Below are positions 1-8,024 of a DNA stretch of 54,517 nt, one piece after another (position 1 is the first letter of the stretch; the number at the start of each line of letters is the position of its first letter). This DNA comes from Candidatus Zhuqueibacterota bacterium (GTDB lineage Bacteria; Zhuqueibacterota; Zhuqueibacteria; Residuimicrobiales; Krinioviventaceae), in assembly GCA_016928775.1 (NCBI GenBank), contig JAFGKD010000011.1, positions 1 through 54,517 of the forward strand, in the 5' to 3' direction. Position numbers and translations under genes: made by a program. The notes under the pieces are model-generated. The model was not told the origin of the DNA. It searched no databases and saw only the letters and a program-made list of their open reading frames with translations.

Positions 1-17
1 AAGAACATCTAAAATCC

Positions 18-42
18 CTTTGCTTCTCTCTGTGAAGCAAAG
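18..42 (-). terminator. Possible tyrS terminator hairpin
   Basis: A perfect 9-bp stem (18-26 with 34-42) and a 7-nt loop lie about 80 nt beyond the tyrS stop codon. On the minus strand the stem is followed by a short T run (GGATTTTAG), so it may terminate tyrS, but the T-tract is weak. Confidence 0.45.
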
Positions 43-121
43 CTTTAAAAGATACTATATTTTTTCCTCTTTGTCAATATGTTTTTTTAAAAAAGTGAGC
101 TTTTAACAGATAATTTATGGT

Positions 122-1408
122 TTATTTGACGATAATATAAAAATGCTTCTTTTTGCCGAGACGAACTGCAATTTTTCCCTCGATAATATCATTCGGTGAA
201 AGCACAGCCTCGATGTTTGTGATACGCTTTTCATTCACATAAACACCACCCTGCTGAATGAGCCGGCGCGCTTCACCCCGAGAAGCAGTAAGTTTATAGT
301 CGCCTAAAATTTCTGTAACTCGCGGAGTACTCTGCAACGTCGATAGCGAAATCCCAATGCTCGGAATCGATTTTTCACTGGCCTGCACTGAACCGCGCAT
401 AATTGTGCTGGACGGCAAAATATCTGTCGGAATGTGTCGCGTGCCAAAAGCTGCCACCGCCGCAGTCAATGATTCGTGCGCTGCTTTTTCACCGTGCGTC
501 AACTTTGTCGCTTCGAATGCCAGTATTGTTTTCGCCACATTCAGCTCGACGCCGGTGAAATGGCTTACATCATCAATTTCGTCCATCGGCAAAAAAGTAA
601 AAAAAGCCAAACACTTGGCCACATCCCGATCATCGACATTGACCCAATACTGATAGTAATCGTAAGGAGATGTTTTTTGCGGATCTAACCAAAGTGCACC
701 AACCTCGGTTTTCCCCATTTTTTGACCGGAAGCTGTCATGATGAGCGGAAATGTATGACCATAAACATTTGCCCCCTCAATTCGTCGCACCAGATCAGCT
801 CCCGCGAGGATATTGGCCCATTGATCATCTCCACCCATCTGCAACCGACAATTATATTTTTTGTACAACATGTAAAAATCAAAAGCCTGCAAAAGCTGAT
901 AATTAAACTCGAGAAAAGACAATCCCGTTTCCAGTCGTCGTTTATATGTCTCGTAGGTGAGCATCTTGTTAACGCTAAAGTGCCGACCGATATCGCGCAA
1001 AAAATCAATATAATTCAAAGATCCCAACCATTCATAATTATCAACCAGGATCGCTTTGTCAGTATCAAATTCAACGTAACGAGATAATTGTGCTTTTAAT
1101 TTTTCACTATTTTCGACGACCGTCTCCCGCTTCATCATTTTTCTCATCTCGGTTTTACCGCTTGGATCCCCAACCATTGCGGTCCCACCACCAACAATGG
1201 CAATTGGACGATGTCCATACTTTTGCATATGACTCATGGCCATCACCCCCATCAAGTGACCGACATGTAAACTATCCGAAGTCGGATCAAATCCGATATA
1301 AAATGTAACTGACTCTTTGCCCAAGAGTTCGTAAAGCGGTTCAGGATCAGTCGTCTGTGCTGCAAATCCGCGTCTTTTCAGTTCATCAAATACGTTTGCC
1401 GTGCTCAC
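122..1408 (-). CDS. tyrS: Tyrosyl-tRNA synthetase
   Basis: Class I aminoacyl-tRNA synthetase that charges tRNA-Tyr with tyrosine in the cytoplasm. At 428 residues it has the usual bacterial length. The HIGH signature is HVGH at residues 48-51, the tyrosine-binding region carries GGDDQW near residue 195, and the KMSKS loop is KMGKT near residue 235. The last 65 residues form an S4-like RNA-binding domain (GGVYVNEKRI). The gene begins with ATG 11 nt after the smpB stop codon on the same strand, so the two are probably co-transcribed. All catalytic motifs are intact. Confidence 0.97.
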   Translation of the reverse strand: MSTANVFDELKRRGFAAQTTDPEPLYELLGKESVTFYIGFDPTSDSLHVGHLMGVMAMSHMQKYGHRPIAIVGGGTAMVGDPSGKTEMRKMMKRETVVENSEKLKAQLSRYVEFDTDKAILVDNYEWLGSLNYIDFLRDIGRHFSVNKMLTYETYKRRLETGLSFLEFNYQLLQAFDFYMLYKKYNCRLQMGGDDQWANILAGADLVRRIEGANVYGHTFPLIMTASGQKMGKTEVGALWLDPQKTSPYDYYQYWVNVDDRDVAKCLAFFTFLPMDEIDDVSHFTGVELNVAKTILAFEATKLTHGEKAAHESLTAAVAAFGTRHIPTDILPSSTIMRGSVQASEKSIPSIGISLSTLQSTPRVTEILGDYKLTASRGEARRLIQQGGVYVNEKRITNIEAVLSPNDIIEGKIAVRLGKKKHFYIIVK

Positions 1409-1418
1409 GGTATCACCG

Positions 1419-1907
1419 TTATAGATTAATTCGATATTTGTTTTTTAGTTCGCGTTGCGCCTCGCGACTTACATCGCGCGCTGCAATATCTTTTCGTTTG
1501 TCATAGATTTTTTTACCACGCGCCAATCCAAGCTCAACTTTTACTTTTCCTTCCTTGAAATACAATCGCAAGGGTATGAGCGTCAAGCCCTTCTCTTCAA
1601 TTTTTCCAATCAGTCGCTTGATCTCATATTTGTGCAAAAGCAATTTGCGAGGACGAGCTGGATCGTGATTTGAATAACCGCCAAAATCGTATGGGCTGAT
1701 ATGAAAACTCACCAGCCATAGTTCTTGATCGATGACTTTGGCATAACAGTCTTTGAAGCTGGCCTTGCCCTGACGAAGGGATTTAACTTCGGTTCCATGC
1801 AACACGATGCCCGCCTCAATTTTCTCCAAAATCTCATAATCATGAAAAGCCCGACGATTTGTGAGGGTTATTTTCGGTTTTTTTTCAGACACATTTATAC
1901 TCTGCAT
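1419..1907 (-). CDS. smpB: SsrA-binding protein SmpB
   Basis: Binds tmRNA and carries it to stalled ribosomes for trans-translation. The protein has 162 residues, normal for SmpB. The conserved N-terminal stretch NRRAFHDYEILEKIEAGI is present, followed by LHGTEVKSLRQGKAS. The basic C-terminal tail (KKIYDKRKDIAARD) is the part that enters the decoding centre in the family. It lies immediately upstream of tyrS. No tmRNA gene was found in this window. Confidence 0.97.
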   Translation of the reverse strand: MQSINVSEKKPKITLTNRRAFHDYEILEKIEAGIVLHGTEVKSLRQGKASFKDCYAKVIDQELWLVSFHISPYDFGGYSNHDPARPRKLLLHKYEIKRLIGKIEEKGLTLIPLRLYFKEGKVKVELGLARGKKIYDKRKDIAARDVSREAQRELKNKYRINL

Positions 1908-2121
1908 TCAAAAAAGTAATTTACAAATCTACAATTTAAATCACTCAAAATCAAGCAAAGAGTCGGAAATGACGTAAAACCTCACTGATGGTTGGACATA
2001 GAACAACTTCAAAAGAGAGTCAAAAATTTAAATAAAAGCTTATAAATAAGAGTCGTTACTGTCAGAATCATTTGAGGCAGAATGATGGCAAGGATTTTGT
2101 CGACTTTGGTTACTGTACTGC

Positions 2122-3423
2122 TTACGTCGTTAGCAATAATCCCTTATTCACAACGCCCCACACCACGCCTGGCAACTCCATCCCGTCATATGGCGCATTG
2201 CGGGATTTGGATTTTGATCGACTTGCATCGTAAACAAACGTCTTGTTTGGATTAAAAATTGACAGATTCGCCGGTTCCCCTTCTTTGATCTGTGGTACCG
2301 GAATATGCAATATCTCCCGCGGCCTGATGATCATTTTTGCCAACGCCGCTTCAAGCGACAGCACTCCGCGATTAACAAGCTGCTGCAAAATCACTCCCAG
2401 TATGGTTTCGAGACCCAGGATACCAAATGGAGCTGCATCAAACTCGACATTTTTATCCTCAAGCGTGTGCGGGGCGTGATCCGAGGCAAAAACATCAACA
2501 ACACCATCCTTGATGCCCTGCTCAAGTGCAGCGACGTCTTCGGCCGTGCGCAAGGGGGGATTCATTTTGAGATGCGTGTCATAGTGCTGCAAATCGGCTT
2601 CTGTGAACAGCAGATGATGCGGCGTCACTTCACAGGTGACCGGCAATCCCGCCTCTTTGGCACGGCGGACAAGCTCTACACCTTCCTTGATCGACATGTG
2701 CGCGATGTGCACGCGACTGCCAGTGAGACGGACAAGCTCGATATCACGCGCGATCTGTACCGCTTCCGCGGCATTTGGAATGCCGACAATTCCCAGTTTT
2801 GTCGACATAAGACCTTCATTCATGTGCCCCGCATGCGCCAAATAAGAATCCTCACAGTGATCGATGATCGGCGTGTTCACCATGCTTGCATATTCCATCG
2901 CATGGCGCATAATCGAGGTGTCCATTAGCGGGCTGCCATCGTCCGAGAACGCGACTGCGCCCTCGCGCACAAGCTCTGCCATCTCGGTGATTTCTTTTCC
3001 CTTCCGCCCTTTGGTGATCGCGGCGACAGGATAGACATCCACCAACTCGTCTTCCGCTTTTTTCTTGATGAAACGGACAACCTCCTGCGTATCAATAGCT
3101 GGCGTTGTATTCGGCATACACGCGACCGCAGTAAAGCCGCCCGCCATCGCCGCTGCACAACCGGTGGCAATAGTCTCCTTGTCCTCGCGTCCGGGCTCAC
3201 GCAGATGAACATGCATGTCCATCAAACCGGGAATGATGATATTGCCGGAAATATCGTGCACTGTTCCTTGAAAGCTGCTCTGCTCAATAGCACCTGTTTT
3301 ATCAATTTTCCCGTTCAGTATAACAATATCAATCGATTCGCGATTACCTGAGGAGAGGTCCAGCACTTCCCCGCCCGTCAATAATATTTTATCAGCCTTT
3401 TTTACAGACATATTTGCCCTCAT
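2122..3423 (-). CDS. pyrC: Dihydroorotase
   Basis: Zinc amidohydrolase that interconverts carbamoyl-aspartate and dihydroorotate in de novo pyrimidine synthesis. The 433 residues fit the class I (PyrC/AllB-like) family. The metal-binding motif is MDMHVHLREPG near residue 70, followed by ACMPNTTPAID, a HCED histidine and the SDHAPH loop near residue 315. It is the last gene of a pyrR-pyrB-pyrC cluster; pyrB ends 34 nt upstream. The start may be the ATG at codon 5 (MSVKKADKIL) rather than codon 1. Confidence 0.95.
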   Translation of the reverse strand: MRANMSVKKADKILLTGGEVLDLSSGNRESIDIVILNGKIDKTGAIEQSSFQGTVHDISGNIIIPGLMDMHVHLREPGREDKETIATGCAAAMAGGFTAVACMPNTTPAIDTQEVVRFIKKKAEDELVDVYPVAAITKGRKGKEITEMAELVREGAVAFSDDGSPLMDTSIMRHAMEYASMVNTPIIDHCEDSYLAHAGHMNEGLMSTKLGIVGIPNAAEAVQIARDIELVRLTGSRVHIAHMSIKEGVELVRRAKEAGLPVTCEVTPHHLLFTEADLQHYDTHLKMNPPLRTAEDVAALEQGIKDGVVDVFASDHAPHTLEDKNVEFDAAPFGILGLETILGVILQQLVNRGVLSLEAALAKMIIRPREILHIPVPQIKEGEPANLSIFNPNKTFVYDASRSKSKSRNAPYDGMELPGVVWGVVNKGLLLTT

Positions 3424-3457
3424 TCATCCATTTGCATAAAACCAATAAATCCTGCTT

Positions 3458-4390
3458 TTAATCGCTTGCTGAATCCATGCCGCTGAGCAACACAAGCACC
3501 GCCATGCGCACGGCAACGCCGTTGGTCACTTGATTGAGAATAATAGACGCATCAGAATCAGCAACATCACTATCCAGTTCAATGCCGCGATTGATCGGGC
3601 CCGGGTGCATAATGATAATCTCTTTTTTCGCGCGCTCAAGACGATCCCGGGTGATGCCAAACTCCGCGTGATATTCACGAATAGAAGGAAATAATCCTGC
3701 TTCCTGGCGTTCAAGCTGTATGCGCAAAACATTCAAGGCATCCGCCCATGCGATCGCTTCGTCAATGTTATAGCTCACGGTGGCGCCAAGTTCTTCGATG
3801 CCGGGCGGCATCAATGTTTTTGGGCCACACACCACGACTTTTGCGCCCATGGTCACGAGACCGCGTATATTCGATCCGGCGACCCGGCTATGTTTAACAT
3901 CCCCGATTATCGCTATTTTTTTGCCAGCCAATGTACCCCATTTCTCTCGCAATGTCATCATATCCAGCAAAGCTTGCGTGGGATGCTCGTGCTGCCCGTC
4001 GCCGGCGTTGATGACCGTCGCATCTGTACACCGGGTTAAAAAATAAGGCACGCCTGCGGCGGAATGGCGCACGACAATCATGTTGATTTTCATTGCTTCA
4101 ATATTGCGTACCGTATCGCGTAGCGTTTCACCTTTTTTCACCGAACTTGTCGTGGAGGAAAAATTCACGGTATCGGCAGATAATCTTTTTTCAGCCAACT
4201 CAAATGAGATGCGGGTGCGAGTGGAGGGTTCAAAAAAAAGATTGACCACGGTTATACCACGCAGCGTTGGTACTTTGGGGATCGGACGATCCAGGATCGG
4301 TTTCAAACTTTCAGCCGTATCCAAAATTTTAATAATATCACTGGCCGGCACCCCTTCCAGTCCGAGCAAATGAGAGCTCGATAGTGCCAT
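3458..4390 (-). CDS. pyrB: Aspartate carbamoyltransferase catalytic subunit
   Basis: Joins carbamoyl phosphate and aspartate in the first committed step of pyrimidine synthesis. The carbamoyl-phosphate site EPSTRTRISFE lies near residue 54. HPTQALLDMM and the late loop MHPGPINRGIELDSDV, which holds aspartate-binding residues in the family, are also intact. The length of 310 residues is typical of a catalytic chain. Its ATG directly abuts the pyrR stop codon, indicating translational coupling. No pyrI regulatory-chain gene is adjacent, as in Bacillus-type pyr operons. Confidence 0.97.
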   Translation of the reverse strand: MALSSSHLLGLEGVPASDIIKILDTAESLKPILDRPIPKVPTLRGITVVNLFFEPSTRTRISFELAEKRLSADTVNFSSTTSSVKKGETLRDTVRNIEAMKINMIVVRHSAAGVPYFLTRCTDATVINAGDGQHEHPTQALLDMMTLREKWGTLAGKKIAIIGDVKHSRVAGSNIRGLVTMGAKVVVCGPKTLMPPGIEELGATVSYNIDEAIAWADALNVLRIQLERQEAGLFPSIREYHAEFGITRDRLERAKKEIIIMHPGPINRGIELDSDVADSDASIILNQVTNGVAVRMAVLVLLSGMDSASD

Positions 4391-4948
4391 TTAAACAACC
4401 TCCTTCGGTTCTTCAACCAAAAGCACGCAATCTTTGTCATCGTTCTCTTGTAACAGGACGCGCACCTCTTCACCAATCGATGTGGGAATAGCCTTGCCGA
4501 CATAGTCAGGTTGGATTGGGAGTTCCCGATGACCGCGATCGACAAGTACTGCCATTTGTATACTGGAGGGTCGCCCGATATCCATAAGCGCGTCCAAAGC
4601 CGCACGCGAGGTTCGGCCGGTATAGAGCACATCGTCCACCAGAATGACATCCATCTCATCAATATTAAAAGGGATGTCCGTCGCCCGCACAGCCGGCTGT
4701 TTGAGGCGCATCCGAAAATCATCGCGATAGAGCGTGATATCAAGAACCCCATAGGGCACTTGCTTTTTTTCTATCGTTTCAATCTTTTTCACCAACCGCT
4801 CAGCCAGGGTTGCTCCCCGGGTTCGAATACCAATGATAGCAAGGTTGGATGCGCCGGCATTCCGCTCAATGATTTCATGCGCCAGGCGTGTAAGCGTACG
4901 CTCCAGCCCCTCTGTATCAATGATTGTTGCTTTAATTTTTTGATCCAT
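4391..4948 (-). CDS. pyrR: PyrR: pyr operon attenuator / uracil phosphoribosyltransferase
   Basis: PyrR proteins bind pyr leader RNA when UMP is plentiful, and many also have uracil phosphoribosyltransferase activity. The PRPP-binding loop VILVDDVLYTGRTSRAALDA is canonical, and the N-terminal RTRGATLAERL segment also fits. I chose the ATG at 4948 because an AAAAGGA ribosome site lies just upstream; an in-frame ATG 24 nt earlier has no such site and falls inside the terminator U-tract. It is first in the pyrR-pyrB-pyrC cluster, directly after the hairpin at 4971-5000. Confidence 0.95.
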   Translation of the reverse strand: MDQKIKATIIDTEGLERTLTRLAHEIIERNAGASNLAIIGIRTRGATLAERLVKKIETIEKKQVPYGVLDITLYRDDFRMRLKQPAVRATDIPFNIDEMDVILVDDVLYTGRTSRAALDALMDIGRPSSIQMAVLVDRGHRELPIQPDYVGKAIPTSIGEEVRVLLQENDDKDCVLLVEEPKEVV

Positions 4949-4970
4949 GCTGAGATCCTTTTGGCATATC

Positions 4971-5000
4971 AAAAAAAAGCCCTCTGCTCATTACAGAAGG
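4971..5000 (-). terminator. Intrinsic terminator in the pyrR leader (candidate attenuator)
   Basis: On the minus strand a 7-bp stem (CCTTCTG with CAGAGGG, including one G-U pair) with a 7-nt loop is followed by eight T residues. It ends 22 nt before the pyrR start codon and so sits inside the operon leader, not at a gene end. That is the arrangement of PyrR-controlled attenuation. I could not identify a convincing antiterminator or PyrR-binding loop by eye. Confidence 0.75.
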
Positions 5001-5140
5001 TTAATTTTCTCCCCATTTACACGGCAAATTTTAATCATATTGCATATGAGAAGCAAGCGTTTTTTAAAAGTGAAACATCTTGATTTTTATCCCAAGAATG
5101 TTTAGAATTATTTGTTTATATGACAATTTGAAGGTCGTTG

Positions 5141-5488
5141 ATGATACCATATGGCAAGATGTTTTCGGTTGGGGAAGTCATTCTTGTTTATATTGATAAT
5201 GAACCAGGTTTTTTTGCGCGGATCGAAAGTATCACCCCTGACCACAAAAAAAATTGGTGGCAAATGACTTTTTTGATCTTGTCGATTCCCCTAAAAACCA
5301 TGACCTGGATTCTGGATGATGAGCAAATGCGAGGTCAGTCTTTTACCATGAATAGCGTCCCCATGCAAATCAAAAAAGTTGAAGCACCAAATGCCGAACA
5401 CCTGCGCGATCCGCAAAGCCGAACTGCTGAAGAGAGCAAACCCAAGGGGGAAGGCGGAAACGTCATTTCCATGTTTGATGAAGAGTAA
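5141..5488 (+). CDS. Conserved small protein of unknown function
   Basis: A 115-residue soluble protein, divergent from pyrR. The first 80 residues look like one compact beta-rich domain (VGEVILVYIDNEPGFFARIESITPD, given here as its key stretch without further extension) with the later pattern MTWILDDEQMRGQSFTM. The last 35 residues are charged and probably disordered (ESKPKGEGG), ending MFDEE. I recall similar unnamed proteins in Desulfobacterota-like genomes but know no function. ATG 5141 was chosen because AAGG lies 6-10 nt upstream; an adjacent TTG at 5138 is possible. Confidence 0.75.
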   Translation: MIPYGKMFSVGEVILVYIDNEPGFFARIESITPDHKKNWWQMTFLILSIPLKTMTWILDDEQMRGQSFTMNSVPMQIKKVEAPNAEHLRDPQSRTAEESKPKGEGGNVISMFDEE

Positions 5489-5513
5489 AAAGCCTCTCCG
5501 AAAATCAAGAGGC
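5486..5513 (-). terminator. Terminator between convergent genes
   Basis: GCCTCT (5492-5497) and AGAGGC (5508-5513) form a stem with a 10-nt loop. On the minus strand it is followed by CTTTTTAC, so it most likely ends transcription of the propeller gene at 5524-6909. The plus-strand tail is less T-rich, so termination of the small gene there would be weaker. Confidence 0.7.
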
Positions 5514-5523
5514 GTTATATTCA

Positions 5524-6909
5524 TCACTTGACCATCAGCATTTTTATGGAATCATTTATCATTATATCGTCAGACTCAATTTTGAGAGCAGCGATATATA
5601 TCCCGGTCGCGGCTGCGCGGCCGTCTGTCAATCGGCCGTCCCACAATATATCATAAGATCCAGCTGACTGTGTTGTATTGACCAATCCACGAATTCGTTC
5701 TCCGCGCAGGTTCATAATGGATAATTCAACATGCGCACGAGAGGGCAGGATATAGCTGATCGTTGTGCTGGGATTAAAAGGATTGGGATAATTCTTCACC
5801 AGCCCCATTCTTTTAGGATAGTGCGCTTCAGCATGATCGCGTATCGCTGTGCCTCCAGTGAAATGCGAGATACCGTTATCAGTCGCAATCCACAGGGAAC
5901 CGTCCATATCCACTGCAAGGTCGTGAATATTATTGTCGGCTAAACCATCCGCCGTCGTATAATTGACAAAGTTATCAACTTCTATGCCCCATTCACCTTG
6001 CTTGTAGGTAAATTTTGATAATCCTTTTCTTGTGCCAATCCACATCACCATATCACCGGCTCGCACGATGGCTTGCACCACACTGTCAACAAGACCTTCT
6101 GTCATGGTGAAAAATTCCCATCCCGCTTTGGTTTCGCTGGTATCGTGGTAGGCGAATCCAAGATCCGTACCGAACCATTGTGAACCATCGGGATCCATAT
6201 AGATCGCACTGATATTCGAAGACCAGAGGCCACTCCACTCGGCGTTGTAGGGCGACGGCGCTGAAATAGCATCAACATCCGTCAGGCTCGTGCGCAGCCT
6301 CATCACACCGTTTGATTCTTGTTTTCCATCCTTTGTTCCCAAATACTTCCAGCCGCTATCCGGATCAACGCCGATGCAGGTTATATCCGTCCACAGCAAA
6401 CCGGGATTTGTTGTTTGATCAAAAGTGCGCCAGTCAGATGAATTAAAACGCGAGGCGCCTTTGGGAGTACCGAACCAGCGTTCGTGGCGCTTCTCATCGA
6501 CGGCAACCGACGTTACGATATTATCGACAAGGTTTGTGTTATCCGTACGATAGGGTGTTGCGATCGTCACTGCATCAATGCTGGGAACCGACATGACCGA
6601 GACGCCATTTGCGGTAGCGATCCATATCTCCGGACCATAGGAGGTGATTTCAAAAGCCATATCATTGATATCATTGTCGGCCAGGGTTTGTTTGTTTTCG
6701 TCCTTCACATAGGTGGCCCAATTACTGCCGTCAAACGCTGACAGACCCTGGTCTGTGCCGAACCACTTGTTGCCGTTTGCATCAATGACAATGGCCTTGA
6801 CCCGATTACCCACCAGACCGCTATTGGATGTATGATAGGTCGTCCAGTCACTCGCAAGCAGGACGACAGATGTCATCCACAGGCATAGAAGCATTGCAAT
6901 CATTTTCAT
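5524..6909 (-). CDS. Secreted beta-propeller protein with C-terminal sorting-type tail
   Basis: A 461-residue exported protein. Residues 1-20 form a signal peptide (MKMIAMLLCLWMTSVVLLAS). Residues 20-360 hold about seven repeats of the two-component-regulator propeller type, with recurring units such as NKWFGTDQGLSAFDGSNW, EIWIATANGVSVM, SQWFGTDLGFAYH and SLWIATDNGISHF. The last 85 residues begin YPNPFNPSTTISYILP and end LKIESDDIMINDSIKMLMVK, the Ig-like tail seen on many secreted FCB proteins. No kinase or DNA-binding domain follows, so it is probably an extracellular or surface protein rather than a hybrid sensor. Its ligand is unknown. Confidence 0.85.
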   Translation of the reverse strand: MKMIAMLLCLWMTSVVLLASDWTTYHTSNSGLVGNRVKAIVIDANGNKWFGTDQGLSAFDGSNWATYVKDENKQTLADNDINDMAFEITSYGPEIWIATANGVSVMSVPSIDAVTIATPYRTDNTNLVDNIVTSVAVDEKRHERWFGTPKGASRFNSSDWRTFDQTTNPGLLWTDITCIGVDPDSGWKYLGTKDGKQESNGVMRLRTSLTDVDAISAPSPYNAEWSGLWSSNISAIYMDPDGSQWFGTDLGFAYHDTSETKAGWEFFTMTEGLVDSVVQAIVRAGDMVMWIGTRKGLSKFTYKQGEWGIEVDNFVNYTTADGLADNNIHDLAVDMDGSLWIATDNGISHFTGGTAIRDHAEAHYPKRMGLVKNYPNPFNPSTTISYILPSRAHVELSIMNLRGERIRGLVNTTQSAGSYDILWDGRLTDGRAAATGIYIAALKIESDDIMINDSIKMLMVK

Positions 6910-7045
6910 AGTCGTAGTAGACTCCCGATTGGTTTAATTTTTCAAATGAACAAAATGAACATAAAACAAACTGCTTTCCCAAGTAAAAAAATGTAAAGTT
7001 TTAAAATCTCAAAAAAGCGTTGTGCTATCCCGACAGTGTAGGTTT

Positions 7046-7789
7046 TCATGATTTTTCATTCGCTGTTTTTGGTTTTGTTTTCGCCATTTCTTTTCGCATG
7101 TGCAGCAACGACGACAAAATATGCGTCGGCATCCTTGCCAACTCCAGGCGTGTGTCCGTATCAGCGGTCCATTCCACCGGGAACTCGCAGATGCGATAGT
7201 TCTTTTTCTTTGCGCGCAGAATTGTCTCAAGATCAAAGAGAAAGCCATCACTGACAAGCTCGGCATAGAGCTCACGTGCAATATCGCCGTTGTACATTTT
7301 AAAACCGCATTGTGTATCGGTGATGTGTCGAGGCAATTGCAGCCCAATTTTCAAAAACAACAAAAACAGCTTTGACGTCATCTGGCGGGATGTGCGATGT
7401 TTACGGACGACAATGCTGTCTTTGCGCTTGCGCGAACCGTGCGCCAGGTGACAGCCTTGTTGCAGGAGGGCCAATCCCCGTAAGGCATTGTTATAGGGAA
7501 CGCACAAGCCGCTGTCCGCGAACATGACATATGTGCCGGTCGATTCGAGTATACCTCGGCGAACCGCATAGCCCTTGCCGCGATTGATTTCATAGCTTAA
7601 AACTTTTAATTGTACCGCCGCGGGCAGCGGCACGCGCGCTTTTTCCGCTGTGTTGTCTGTGCTGCCATCGCTCACAACAATAACTTGCCCTGATTTAAAA
7701 TGATTCACAATGAATTCCGCAGCAGCACGTACATCGACAGCAATTTTATGCCCCTCGTTTAAAGCCGGAATAATGATCGAAAAATCCAT
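7046..7789 (-). CDS. Family 2 glycosyltransferase
   Basis: GT-A fold transferase resembling dolichyl-phosphate glucosyl/mannosyl transferases, expected to move a sugar from a nucleotide donor to a lipid or glycan. The N-terminus MDFSIIIPALNEG is characteristic and sets the start at 7789, preceded by GGAAAGG; the open frame extends 38 codons further upstream without homologous sequence. The DGSTDNTAEKA and GKGYAVRRGIL motifs are clear. Where relatives usually have a DAD/DxD metal motif, this one reads FADSGLCVP. DTQCGFKMY follows in the acceptor half. There are no membrane helices in its 247 residues. The acceptor is unknown. Confidence 0.85.
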   Translation of the reverse strand: MDFSIIIPALNEGHKIAVDVRAAAEFIVNHFKSGQVIVVSDGSTDNTAEKARVPLPAAVQLKVLSYEINRGKGYAVRRGILESTGTYVMFADSGLCVPYNNALRGLALLQQGCHLAHGSRKRKDSIVVRKHRTSRQMTSKLFLLFLKIGLQLPRHITDTQCGFKMYNGDIARELYAELVSDGFLFDLETILRAKKKNYRICEFPVEWTADTDTRLELARMPTHILSSLLHMRKEMAKTKPKTANEKS

Positions 7790-8024
7790 GTGCCTTTCCA
7801 GTTGACGAAAAGAAAATAGGGGATTTAGACGAGGAAAACAAGATATACATGACATTAATGCACCAATCATTCCGTCTAATAAAACAGCGGAATCCTTTTG
7901 CATATAATCGCATCTAAATTAGAAAATAGTTAGACATAAATAATTAACTGGAATTTTGTCTAATATTAAAGAGTTAAATGTGAGAGATCTTTATTTCAGG
8001 GAAAGTATTTTAGGGAGCATTTGA

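Noticed and set aside
2305..2928. 207-codon plus-strand frame
   Set aside because: Antisense to pyrC; no start signal or family features.
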